A stretch of 64,000 nucleotides of DNA from SIG603 sp964370115 (lineage in GTDB: Bacteria; Bacillota; Clostridia; Oscillospirales; Acutalibacteraceae). The DNA lies in assembly GCA_964370115.1 (NCBI GenBank), contig CAYJIA010000002.1, forward strand, positions 19,266 to 83,265, in the 5' to 3' direction. The translations under genes were made by a program, and so were the position numbers. Of this stretch, positions 16,394 through 23,929 are shown in pieces (position 1 is the first letter of the stretch; every line of letters begins with the position of its first letter). A model generated the notes under the pieces. That model saw only the letters and a program-made list of their open reading frames with translations. It was not told where the DNA came from and searched no databases.

Positions 16394-17022
16394 AGGTGTA
16401 GGGGCGACCATTGTTCGCCAGTAGGGTTTCCGCAAATCCAAGGCAAGAGCAGAGCCCTTGCCCTACGGTTAGAAATTGAAATTTGTGAAAAATAAAAGGG
16501 TGCCGAAACGACACCCTTGCAGCGGAAATTTAAATTGTGGTATATTTCGGGCGGATGATATCCGCCCCTACAACGGAAAACATTAAATTTAGGTGTGGGG
16601 TTTCCGCAAATCCAAGGCAAGAGCAGAGCCCTTGCCCTACGATTTTAAATGAAAATTTGTGAAAAATAAAAGGGTGCCGAAACGACACCCCTACGGTTTT
16701 AATTTAAATTGTGGTAAATTTCGGGCAGATGATATCCGCCCCTACAACGGAAAACATTAAATTTAAGTGTAGGGGCGAACCTGTGTGTTCGCCAGTGGGG
16801 TTTTCGCAAAACCCAAGGCAAGAGCAGAGCCCTTGCCCTACGGTTAGAAATTGAAATTTGTGAAAAATAAAAGGGTGCCGAAACGACACCCTTGCAGCGG
16901 AAATTTAAATTGTGGTATATTTCGGGCGGATGATATCCGCCCCTACGATTTTAAATTAAAAAATCCAAAGGATTTTCACAACAATTCTACATTCTCAATT
17001 CTACATTCTCCATTATTAATTC
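16394..17022. repeat. Tandem mosaic of family-2 hairpin repeats
   Basis: About three and a half copies of a roughly 170-200-bp unit beginning near 16395, 16591 and 16767. Each unit strings together four hairpins: GGCAAG/CTTGCC, GGGTG-CCGAAACGA-CACCC, GGGCGGAT/ATCCGCCC and, in some copies, GGGGCGAAC/GTTCGCC. Copies differ by loss of single modules (the second unit lacks the GTTCGCC hairpin). The block ends in a family-1 AAATCC/GGATTT hairpin and TCTCAATTCTACAT repeats. Short open frames here are repeat-encoded and not believable genes. The AT-rich stretch 16234-16393 shows nothing else. Confidence 0.85.
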
Positions 17023-17586
17023 TCAATTATCCAAAAGCCCGCTTTTGGATAAAGCCAATTTCACCGTCATACATAGTGGAACTGCTATTATTATTGCTAT
17101 TACTGCGTTAATGCTTGATGTGCCCAGTCTTGTTATCATTGACGGGATAAGTGCCTCGGGGACACTTCCCTCTAATAGCCCCGACACATAGCTTTTTGAA
17201 AGATATAAGATTATATAGGCAATTTGCCCCATTGCACAAAAGCTTATTCTGGTAACTAAAAGTTTTACACCTGTGGATTTTGACTTTGCTATAAATCCAG
17301 GCAGCATTGCGAGTATGAATTTAAACACAAAGGTAAACGGCGCCGAGGTGATGTACACAGGGTTTGTAAGGTCGTATAGTGCCGAGCCTATGCCTGCCGA
17401 AAGTCCACCGCCCACAGGGCCTAAAATCAGTCCAGACAATAGGCAAAATACATTGCCTAAATGTATACGGCTGACGTCTCCTATTGCGATTGGTATAGGT
17501 ATGCTGATAAAGTTTGAAACAAATACCAGTGCGCCAAACACGCCGATAAGCGCAGTTCTATGTATTTTCTTTTTCTCCAAGTTCAT
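17023..17586 (-). CDS. ECF transporter S component (substrate-binding membrane subunit)
   Basis: A 187-residue membrane protein with about six hydrophobic segments. It starts EKKKIHRTALIGVFGALVFVSNF and carries the S-component features IHLGNVFCLLSGLILGPVGGGLSAGIGSALYDL. These proteins capture a vitamin or cofactor precursor and dock onto a shared energising module (EcfA/A'/T), not encoded here. It most resembles the group annotated for pyrimidine- or pantothenate-like substrates, but the substrate cannot be assigned. The ribosome site AGGAGG lies right before the ATG. It follows the malic enzyme gene by 24 bp on the same strand, so it is probably the second gene of that transcript. Confidence 0.88.
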   Translation of the reverse strand: MNLEKKKIHRTALIGVFGALVFVSNFISIPIPIAIGDVSRIHLGNVFCLLSGLILGPVGGGLSAGIGSALYDLTNPVYITSAPFTFVFKFILAMLPGFIAKSKSTGVKLLVTRISFCAMGQIAYIILYLSKSYVSGLLEGSVPEALIPSMITRLGTSSINAVIAIIIAVPLCMTVKLALSKSGLLDN

Positions 17587-17610
17587 TTCCTCCTAAATAA
17601 AAACCCTAAA

Positions 17611-18783
17611 TTAAATCCTTGCTACGCCACTGTCTTTTGCAGCCCTTGCAACTTCTTTTGCAACTTCCATAGAGACAGTCTTGTCCAAGGCACTTGGAAT
17701 TATATACTCCTCGTTTAATTCATCTGCTTTAACATAGTTTGCAATCGCATGAGCCGCCGCTATTTTCATCTCGTCGTTTATGTCGCTTGCCCTTACATCA
17801 AATGCACCTCTGAATATTCCAGGGAATACAAGCACGTTGTTTATTTGATTGTTAAAGTCTGAGCGCCCTGTGCCGACTACTCTTGCCCCACCTTTTTTCG
17901 CCTCGTCTGGGAAAATCTCAGGAGTTGGGTTTGCCATTGCAAAAACGATGGCGTCGTCGGCCATGGTGGATACCATTTCGGCAGTAACTATATTAGGTGC
18001 AGAAACTCCGACAAATACATCCGCATTTTTCATCGCATCGGCAAGTGTTCCTGTCATGTTGTCTTTATTAGTAAACTCGGTCATGTCCTTTTGAGCAAAA
18101 GTCATACCCTCGGCATTTTTATGTAAAATTCCGATTTTATCACAAAGAGTGATGTTTTTTACGCCATAGCTTAAAAGAAGTTTTGCTATGGCAATACCAG
18201 CAGCACCTGCGCCGTTTATTACCATTTTAATGTCTTCTTTGTTTTTGTTTACTATTTTAAGTGCATTAATAAGAGCCGACAAAACAACTACAGCTGTTCC
18301 GTGTTGGTCGTCGTGAAAAACAGGTATGTCCAAGTTTTTCTTGATAATCTCTTCGATTTCAAAGCATTTTGGTGCGGCAATGTCCTCTAAATTTATACCG
18401 CCGAATGAACCTGCTATAAGCTCTATAGTCTTTGCCACTTCTTCTGTGTCTTTTGATGATATACAAATAGGAAACGCGTCCACATCGCCAAAGGCTTTAA
18501 ACAAGGCGCATTTGCCCTCCATAACAGGCATAGACGCCTCAGGGCCTATGTCGCCAAGACCTAAAACCGCAGTACCATTTGTGATAACCGCAACAAGGTT
18601 TTTACGGCTTGTATATTTATAAGAATTGTTTACGTCCTTGGCAATTTCAAGACAAGGTGCCGCAACGCCTGGTGTATAAGCCACCGACAAGTCATGTTTG
18701 TTTTCTAAAGGACAGGTAGTCTCTACTCTAATTTTACCGCCCCATTCTTCGTGTTTTTCAAGTGCAAGTTTATTGTAATCCAT
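17611..18783 (-). CDS. NAD(P)-dependent malic enzyme
   Basis: Decarboxylates malate to pyruvate with reduction of NAD(P)+. The 390-residue length is that of the short bacterial (two-domain) type. The N-terminal motif SVAYTPGVAAPCLEIA, the metal/active-site segment VFHDDQHGTAVVVLSAL and the dinucleotide-binding loop INGAGAAGIAIA are all clear. FAMANPTPEI is also family-typical. The ribosome site AAAAGGAG is strong. The gene supplies pyruvate that PFL in the same window could use. The co-transcribed ECF S component downstream has no evident functional tie. Confidence 0.95.
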   Translation of the reverse strand: MDYNKLALEKHEEWGGKIRVETTCPLENKHDLSVAYTPGVAAPCLEIAKDVNNSYKYTSRKNLVAVITNGTAVLGLGDIGPEASMPVMEGKCALFKAFGDVDAFPICISSKDTEEVAKTIELIAGSFGGINLEDIAAPKCFEIEEIIKKNLDIPVFHDDQHGTAVVVLSALINALKIVNKNKEDIKMVINGAGAAGIAIAKLLLSYGVKNITLCDKIGILHKNAEGMTFAQKDMTEFTNKDNMTGTLADAMKNADVFVGVSAPNIVTAEMVSTMADDAIVFAMANPTPEIFPDEAKKGGARVVGTGRSDFNNQINNVLVFPGIFRGAFDVRASDINDEMKIAAAHAIANYVKADELNEEYIIPSALDKTVSMEVAKEVARAAKDSGVARI

Positions 18784-18900
18784 AACATTAACTCCTTTTT
18801 TGACATAATAATATATTCTATATTATAGCATATATTATTAAAATTTACACTATAATATTTTATAGCAATTTGTGACAAAATAAGAATAAATATGTTTTAC

Positions 18901-18930
18901 TTGACAAAATGTCCTCATTTAACATACAAT
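18901..18930 (+). promoter_or_regulatory. Sigma-A promoter for TraX-like gene
   Basis: -35 TTGACA (18901-18906), 18-bp spacer, -10 TACAAT (18925-18930). Confidence 0.7.
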
Positions 18931-18978
18931 TACGTAAAAGCTTGAGAAAGTTTAATGAAAAATAAAGGGGTAATGAAT

Positions 18979-19815
18979 ATGACACAAGCGGTAAATCGCG
19001 ACGGTAAGCGATTTAAAGATGCGTCACAAGGCGTGGCGTTTTTCACATCAAACAAACTAAAAGTAATTGCGGTTTTAACAATGGTGGCGGACCACTTTGT
19101 AGATGGAATTTTTCCTCCTGACTTAAGCATGGGACCTCCGGCTTGGTGGTGGATGGCGGTTAAATGCCTAGGAAGACTTTCAATTGCGCTGATGTGCTTT
19201 TTTATAGCAGAGGGTTTTCACTACACCTCTAACAAATGGAAGTATCTTTCAAGAATGGCAATTTTTGCGATAATTTCACACGCACCTTATAACCTACTTT
19301 TTAGTAGGGTAGACGCACCGATTTTGTCAGTATTAAACCCACTAAACGGGACAAGCGTTATCTGGGCACTCACAATGGGACTTTTAGCGCTCATGATAGT
19401 AAAAAGTGAAGCTATAAAAAATAATGTTTTAGGCATACTTTTAAAAGTAATAGGAGTTGGAGTTTGCTGCGCCCTAGCATATACAGCAAACTGGAACTAT
19501 ATAGCAGTACTTTGGATAGTAGGATTTGGAATTTTTAGAGGAAATGTAAAACTACAAACTTTATCATTTATCATAATAGGTACAGGAATTTACGTCGCAC
19601 CTATGCTACTTGATTTTTACCAAGGTGACATAAGTTACCTAAAATGGTTCTTCTTTGGAATATACGCCGCAATACCTTTCTACTTCTTATACAGTGGCAA
19701 AAGAGGAAAAAAATCAAAAGCAGTAACTTGGTCGTTCTATATCGTATATCCAGGGCATCTACTGCTGTTCTACGCGATAAAAGCACTGGACTTTTATGGG
19801 ATAATAAATATTTGA
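18979..19815 (+). CDS. TraX-family membrane protein
   Basis: A membrane protein of about 278 residues with eight or more hydrophobic segments. The TraX-family opening KLKVIAVLTMVADHF and LGRLSIALMCFFIAEGF, then KYLSRMAIFAIISHAPYNL, are recognisable. TraX of F plasmid is linked to N-terminal acetylation of pilin, and chromosomal Firmicute members are of unknown role, possibly acyltransferases. An in-frame ATG at 18955 exists. The ATG at 18979 lies 8 bases after AAAGGGG and is preferred. It stands alone, with a strong promoter upstream and a hairpin terminator downstream. Confidence 0.88.
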   Translation: MTQAVNRDGKRFKDASQGVAFFTSNKLKVIAVLTMVADHFVDGIFPPDLSMGPPAWWWMAVKCLGRLSIALMCFFIAEGFHYTSNKWKYLSRMAIFAIISHAPYNLLFSRVDAPILSVLNPLNGTSVIWALTMGLLALMIVKSEAIKNNVLGILLKVIGVGVCCALAYTANWNYIAVLWIVGFGIFRGNVKLQTLSFIIIGTGIYVAPMLLDFYQGDISYLKWFFFGIYAAIPFYFLYSGKRGKKSKAVTWSFYIVYPGHLLLFYAIKALDFYGIINI

Positions 19816-19936
19816 GTAATTTATAATTGAGAATGTAGAATGAATAATTGTGGTGAAAATCCTTCGGATTTTTTTATTTAAAACACGCTGTAGGCGTGAA
19901 CCTTAATTCTCAATTCTACATTCTCAATTCTCAATT
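19816..19936. repeat. Family-1 hairpin repeat
   Basis: TTGAGAATGTAGAATG lead-in, AATTGTGGTGAAAATCC-TTC-GGATTTTTT, then AACACGC-TGTA-GGCGTG and GAACCTTAATTCTCAATTC. The copy at 21295-21405 has the same modules in the opposite orientation. Confidence 0.75.
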
Positions 19937-19967
19937 AAAAAAGAGGAGGGCATCGCCCTCCTCTTTT
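19937..19967. terminator. Bidirectional terminator
   Basis: Stem GAGGAGGGC-ATC-GCCCTCCTC flanked by AAAA and TTTT, between the converging TraX-like gene and the 64-residue gene. Confidence 0.9.
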
Positions 19968-20160
19968 ACCCTATTAACCTCAAATTCGTTTCTTTTGATT
20001 CAATATACATGTCCTCGCATTTTCTTTGACTTTCAATAAGTCTAATTGCCGCAGTGCAAGAGTTTACGGTTGCGTCGGCATGGCTTGATTTTGTCAGCAA
20101 ATCAATTGCCGCCTCCGCTGCTATAAACATTTCCATATACATTTTTTTGTAGTTTGCCAT
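19966..20160 (-). CDS. Small conserved-looking hypothetical protein
   Basis: A 64-residue protein preceded by a near-perfect ribosome site (AAAAGGAG), hence very probably real. It is predicted all-helical, with no membrane segment, and contains two Cys (SCTA and RKCED). The pattern EAAIDLLTKSSHADATVNS then AIRLIESQRKCEDMYI suggests a short helical hairpin. I do not recognise a family. It converges on the TraX-like gene and lies upstream of, and divergent from, the tRNA pair. Confidence 0.7.
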   Translation of the reverse strand: MANYKKMYMEMFIAAEAAIDLLTKSSHADATVNSCTAAIRLIESQRKCEDMYIESKETNLRLIG

Positions 20161-20330
20161 TTCTTTGTCTCCTTTTAATTTTGAGTGGGTGCTAAATTTA
20201 TATTATCATGTTTCAAAGCAAATATACCCGCCTTTGCCCATTTAATTTAATCAAAACATGTAATAAACAAATGAATTTTGATAGAAAATGTCGATAAAAT
20301 AAAAAAATAAAAATTTTTTTATAAAAACAG

Positions 20331-20359
20331 TTGACAAATTATTAAATCCATACTATAAT
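20331..20359 (+). promoter_or_regulatory. Consensus sigma-A promoter for tRNA operon
   Basis: -35 TTGACA (20331-20336), 17-bp spacer, -10 TATAAT (20354-20359), both perfect, 39 bases before tRNA-Met. Confidence 0.9.
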
Positions 20360-20397
20360 GTCTAAGTCGCGGTGGTAAATAACACGACACTTTATAT

Positions 20398-20474
20398 GGC
20401 GGCATAGCTCAGCTGGCTAGAGCATTCGGTTCATACCCGGAGTGTCGATGGTTCAAGTCCATTTGCCGCTACCA
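20398..20474 (+). tRNA. tRNA-Met (CAT), elongator type
   Basis: A 77-nt cloverleaf with encoded CCA. Acceptor GGCGGCA pairs with TGCCGCT (one G-T). Anticodon stem TTCGG/CCGGA encloses loop TTCATAC with anticodon CAT. The paired first acceptor base and absence of the GGG/CCC anticodon stem argue against an initiator. The body matches Bacillus elongator tRNA-Met closely; an Ile2 (lysidine) tRNA is less likely. Confidence 0.93.
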
Positions 20475-20479
20475 TACAA

Positions 20480-20554
20480 GGCCCGTTGGTCAAGCGGTTA
20501 AGACACCGCCCTTTCACGGCGGTAACACGAGTTCGATTCTCGTACGGGTCACCA
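20480..20554 (+). tRNA. tRNA-Glu (TTC)
   Basis: A 75-nt cloverleaf with encoded CCA. Acceptor GGCCCGT pairs with ACGGGTC. The anticodon loop CTTTCAC carries anticodon TTC. It is 5 bp from tRNA-Met under the same promoter. Its U34 is a known class of target for MnmA and MnmE-MnmG, all encoded in this window. Confidence 0.96.
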
Positions 20555-20557
20555 CAC

Positions 20558-20599
20558 ATTAAAGCAACTTCTGATTATTTGAAGTTGCTTTAATTTTTG
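20558..20599 (+). terminator. Terminator of tRNA operon
   Basis: A perfect 14-bp stem (20558-20571 with 20581-20594), 9-base loop, then TTTTT. Confidence 0.92.
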
Positions 20600-20768
20600 A
20601 ATTTAAAGCAAACTTCATAAAATGTTGTATTTAAAAGTATTATACATCTTCAAAGTGTTTTATATTGTATTATACAACTTATTGTTGTTTGACATCATTA
20701 TACAGCGGTAAACCACAATATTTTGTTGTAATTTGTCGACTGAAAATAAATTTTTTAAGGAGCACGTT

Positions 20769-21263
20769 ATGAAGAAAATTTTAATGGCTTTAGTGTGCAT
20801 GATAGCACTACTTTTCACAGCTTGTACATCGACTGGAAACACAGCGACAGAGCTTACTTATGATAAGGATAACGACGACGTAGTGGCAGAAGATTTTGAC
20901 AACAATCTTGACGGCCTTGCAGATTACCTAGAGGAAAAAACACTAATAGGCGGTGAGGCGTTTGAAATGTCATACGACTTTATTTCTGCGATAGGCGGAG
21001 AAAAATACTTCTTTGTGTCCGAAGGTATTACAATGTCTTGTGAATTATACGAATACGACCTAGAAAATATGGACGACAAGGCAAATGAAGTAATAAATTC
21101 GATAAAAGAAAACGGATACTTCATGTCACTGGATACACAAGTAGAGGCAATACTAAGCGATAACGGAAAATACGTAATGGTTCTAGGCGGAGAAGTAGAA
21201 AACGACGCAGTAAAAGAGCAAACAGAAGATTTAAAAGAAAGCTTTAACGAGTTTTATAAATAA
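20769..21263 (+). CDS. Putative lipoprotein of unknown function
   Basis: A protein of 164 residues. The N-terminus MKKILMALVCMIALLFTAC is a lipoprotein signal peptide with lipobox LFTAC, so the mature protein is anchored to the outer face of the membrane. The rest is acidic (DKDNDDVVAEDFDNN) and soluble. It has a repeated-looking alpha/beta pattern (EAFEMSYDFISAIGGEKYFFV, then YVMVLGGEVENDAVKEQ) and resembles other small clostridial lipoproteins with no assigned role. The frame extends upstream to 20733, but the ATG at 20769 has AAGGAG and the signal peptide. It is a single gene between tRNA genes and a strong terminator. Confidence 0.8.
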   Translation: MKKILMALVCMIALLFTACTSTGNTATELTYDKDNDDVVAEDFDNNLDGLADYLEEKTLIGGEAFEMSYDFISAIGGEKYFFVSEGITMSCELYEYDLENMDDKANEVINSIKENGYFMSLDTQVEAILSDNGKYVMVLGGEVENDAVKEQTEDLKESFNEFYK

Positions 21264-21294
21264 AAAAAAATCCACCCTTGGGTGGATTTTTTTT
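21263..21294 (+). terminator. Terminator after lipoprotein gene
   Basis: A 14-bp stem AAAAAAAATCCACC/GGTGGATTTTTTTT with loop CTTG. Confidence 0.92.
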
Positions 21295-21405
21295 GAAGTA
21301 ATAAGTAAAAGTTAATAAGTGTAGTTCACGCCTACGGCGTGTTTTAATCGAAAAAATCCGAAGGATTTTCACCATAATTATTAATTATTAATTATTCATT
21401 ATTAA
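21295..21405. repeat. Family-1 hairpin repeat
   Basis: GTTCACGCC-TAC-GGCGTG, then AAAATCC-GAA-GGATTTTCACCATAATT and ATTAATTATTAATT repeats. This is the reverse orientation of the 19816 copy. Confidence 0.75.
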
Positions 21406-22692
21406 TTAATTCTCAAGCCCATTCATAACCATTCCTGTAATTACCTTTGGATAGAAGTATGTTGATTTTTGTGGCATTTTTTCGCCTTTGGCGGCTACCA
21501 TTGCTATTTCCTCTACCCTTGTTGGGTTCATGATTACTGCGCATTGTACAGTTTTATTTTTTACACTCTCTACTGCTTCGTCAAATGAACGTGTATAGGT
21601 GAGGTTTACTTGATTTGCCATGTTCTCCTTGTCTATGCCTAAGACTCTTTCGAGTACTAGGTTATGTAGAATAGACACGTCTAGGTTTTTGTATGCTTCG
21701 CTTTTGTCTGGCAAGATGTCGTTCATTACAGATATGTCTTTTAGCACCATCAAAATATATTTATCCTCGCCTGTGTAAAATACATAGGCTTTTTTGTCGT
21801 CATTATAAAGCTTTTCTAGTTCGTCGTTTGCGGTGCTTATGTCGTCTTTATAAGAAATGTCAAAATACTTTTCGCAGTCTTTTACAAGTTTTTCCATAGA
21901 GAAATTTTCTAAATCTCTTAAAAGTCTATGGGTTGGAAAAACTACCAAGCCCTCGTTTTCCATGTCGCATAAAAGCATCATCACATAGTCGGAGCCTTTT
22001 AGATAAATATTGTTTTCTTCGCAGTATTTTTTGTAGTTAAGAGCGGTTTCGTATCTGTGGTGGCCGTCTGCTATATAGATTTTTCTGCCAACAAAATCCT
22101 CGCAGATAGAAGATATAGAAAGCTCGTCGTTTACAAGCCATAGCTTGTGGTTTACCAGCCCGTCAAAGTATTCATATCTGGGTTTTTGTATCTTTGTGTG
22201 GTTTTCTAGTTTTTTTAGTGTGACCTGCTCTTTGTCTGAATAAAGAGAATAAATTTGGCTGAAATTGCAGTTAGTCGCCTGCATAAGGTTAAACCTGTCG
22301 GTTTTTGCCTTGGACAAAGTTTCTTCATGTGGCAAAACGATACCGCTTGAAAACTCCTCTAGCTTCACCCTGCAAATAAGTCCTTTAAGGCTTTTGTCCT
22401 CGCCATGGCTTGCCTTTGACTTAAATTCTTGCTCGTAAATATAAATAGCTTCACTCATGTCGTGGGTCAAAATATCGTTTTCTATCCAATCGTTTAAAGT
22501 CTTTTGCGCATCTTCATAGGCGTTTTCACCCTTTGGAAGCTCAAGCCTTATAACATTGTACTCGTTGGTTTTTAAAAAGTTAAGCCTTTGCTCCTCGCTT
22601 ATTATGTCGTAAGGAGGACAGCAAAGCTCTCCTATCTTACCTGCCTTTTCCAAATTATACCTAAGCGCCTTAAATCCCTTAATTTCTGCCAT
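21406..22692 (-). CDS. DUF1015 family protein
   Basis: A 428-residue soluble protein of the DUF1015 (COG4198) family. Recognisable parts are the N-terminal FKALRYN with CCPPYDIISEEQR, the segment NVIRLELPKGE, and the conserved IADGHHRYETALNY in the middle. The molecular role is not established. The DGHHR motif recalls the ParB/sulfiredoxin-fold kinases that phosphorylate free serine, but that is only an analogy. In many clostridia this gene sits near serine biosynthesis genes; here it follows mnmA by 21 bp. The ribosome site GGGAGG is strong. No transmembrane segment is present. Confidence 0.9.
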   Translation of the reverse strand: MAEIKGFKALRYNLEKAGKIGELCCPPYDIISEEQRLNFLKTNEYNVIRLELPKGENAYEDAQKTLNDWIENDILTHDMSEAIYIYEQEFKSKASHGEDKSLKGLICRVKLEEFSSGIVLPHEETLSKAKTDRFNLMQATNCNFSQIYSLYSDKEQVTLKKLENHTKIQKPRYEYFDGLVNHKLWLVNDELSISSICEDFVGRKIYIADGHHRYETALNYKKYCEENNIYLKGSDYVMMLLCDMENEGLVVFPTHRLLRDLENFSMEKLVKDCEKYFDISYKDDISTANDELEKLYNDDKKAYVFYTGEDKYILMVLKDISVMNDILPDKSEAYKNLDVSILHNLVLERVLGIDKENMANQVNLTYTRSFDEAVESVKNKTVQCAVIMNPTRVEEIAMVAAKGEKMPQKSTYFYPKVITGMVMNGLEN

Positions 22693-22713
22693 AGTTATAT
22701 CCTCCCTTTTAAT

Positions 22714-23781
22714 TTAACAAATTGTTCCTCCGCCTAAAACCGTGTCGCCGTCATATAAAACGACCGCTTGTCCTGGGCTTATCGCCCTTTGAGGTTCGTC
22801 AAACACAAGCTCTATCTCGTCCTTGCCGTTTGTGTACACCGTACATGGTTGCTCGGTGTGGCGATACCTTATCTTTGCACATGCCCTAAGCTCTTTTGGC
22901 GGGGTTTCAAAGGCTATCCAGTTGAATTTTTCTGCCTTTAAATCTTTTCTAAACAGTTCTTCGTCACTTACAAGTATTACCTTGTTGTCCTCTACAGATT
23001 TTTCACCCACATACAAAGGAGATTTTAAAGAAAGCCCAAGGCCTTTTCTTTGTCCTATGGTATAGTGTATTATGCCTTTATGCTTGCCTAGTATATTATT
23101 GTCCTTGTCCACAAAATCTCCCGTAGGATAAACTCTGCCCGAATAGTCTTTAATGGTTTTTGCATAGTCGCCGTCGGGTGCAAAACAAATGTCTTGGCTG
23201 TCTTTTTTGTTGGCATTTATAAAGTCTTGCTCATTTGCAATCTCTCTTGTAGCTGTCTTTTTCATAGTGCCAAGTGGGAACAAAGTCCTAGAAAGCTGTT
23301 CTTGCGACAGAGTGTGAAGCACATAGCTTTGGTCTTTTGTGGGGTCGTCTGCTTTCTTTAAAAGATATCTGCCATTTTCAAATTCCACTTTAGCGTAGTG
23401 ACCTGTTACCACGTAATCATACCCTAATTCTTTCGCCCTGTAAAGTAGTTTTTCAAATTTTAAAAATCTATTGCACTGAATACATGGGTTTGGGGTGTAT
23501 CCTTTTTCATACGCCTCTATAAAATAATTTATAACAAGCTCTTCAAACTCGCCCGTAAAATTATATAAGTGATGCTCAATGCCAAGCTTAGAGCAAACTT
23601 TTTTTGCGTCTTCTATATCGTCAGCAGTACAGCAGGAATTTTCTTTCTGCAAGCTTTCGTCCTTGTTGTTGTGTAGTTTTAGGGTGATGCCCATACAGTC
23701 ATACCCTTTTTGCACCATAAGATACGCGGCGACACTGCTGTCTACTCCGCCACTCATGGCAATTAATGCTTTTTTGCTCAT
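22714..23781 (-). CDS. mnmA: tRNA-specific 2-thiouridylase MnmA
   Basis: Introduces sulfur at C2 of U34 in tRNA-Glu, -Gln and -Lys. The ATP-pyrophosphatase loop MSGGVDSSVAAYL is at residues 9-21. The catalytic Cys lies in NPCIQCNRFLKF and the partner Cys in DSQDICFA. The C-terminal beta-barrel (IRYRHTEQPCTVY, RAISPGQAVVLYDG) is complete. At 355 residues it is normal length. The ribosome site AAGGAG precedes the ATG. The sulfur donor (a cysteine desulfurase) is not encoded nearby. It is divergent from the MATE gene at 23930, and DUF1015 is downstream in the same transcript. Confidence 0.96.
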   Translation of the reverse strand: MSKKALIAMSGGVDSSVAAYLMVQKGYDCMGITLKLHNNKDESLQKENSCCTADDIEDAKKVCSKLGIEHHLYNFTGEFEELVINYFIEAYEKGYTPNPCIQCNRFLKFEKLLYRAKELGYDYVVTGHYAKVEFENGRYLLKKADDPTKDQSYVLHTLSQEQLSRTLFPLGTMKKTATREIANEQDFINANKKDSQDICFAPDGDYAKTIKDYSGRVYPTGDFVDKDNNILGKHKGIIHYTIGQRKGLGLSLKSPLYVGEKSVEDNKVILVSDEELFRKDLKAEKFNWIAFETPPKELRACAKIRYRHTEQPCTVYTNGKDEIELVFDEPQRAISPGQAVVLYDGDTVLGGGTIC

Positions 23782-23813
23782 AGCCTTAATCTCCTTGTTA
23801 TATTTTTAACATC

Positions 23814-23842
23814 ATTCTAACATATTTTTCACCATAGGTAAA
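23814..23842 (-). promoter_or_regulatory. Extended -10 promoter for mnmA
   Basis: Minus strand: -35 TTTACC (23837-23842), 17-bp spacer, TGT-TAGAAT with -10 at 23814-23819. Confidence 0.45.
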
Positions 23843-23862
23843 TGAAAAATCTTAATTAAACA

Positions 23863-23891
23863 TTGAATTTTTTTAGAAAAAGTGGTAAAAT
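23863..23891 (+). promoter_or_regulatory. Extended -10 promoter for MATE gene
   Basis: -35 TTGAAT (23863-23868), 17-bp spacer ending TGG, -10 TAAAAT (23886-23891). It overlaps a GTG at 23882 that would otherwise lengthen the MATE frame, arguing against that start. Confidence 0.6.
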
Positions 23892-23929
23892 TTGAAAGAA
23901 TAAAAAAGAATGGAGTAACTACTTTTAAA

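Noticed and set aside
16387..16889. Short minus-strand frames encoding PWICGNPT and SPLHL-type peptides
   Set aside because: They are translations of the hairpin repeat mosaic, repeat their own sequence, lack ribosome sites and end at repeat boundaries.
16394..17022. CRISPR array
   Set aside because: Repeats are hairpin modules of different kinds with conserved linkers and irregular period, there are no unique spacers of constant length, and no cas genes are present.
23882..23929. GTG start 16 codons upstream for the MATE gene
   Set aside because: The GTG sits inside an extended -10 promoter (TGG-TAAAAT), so it would not be transcribed from that promoter.
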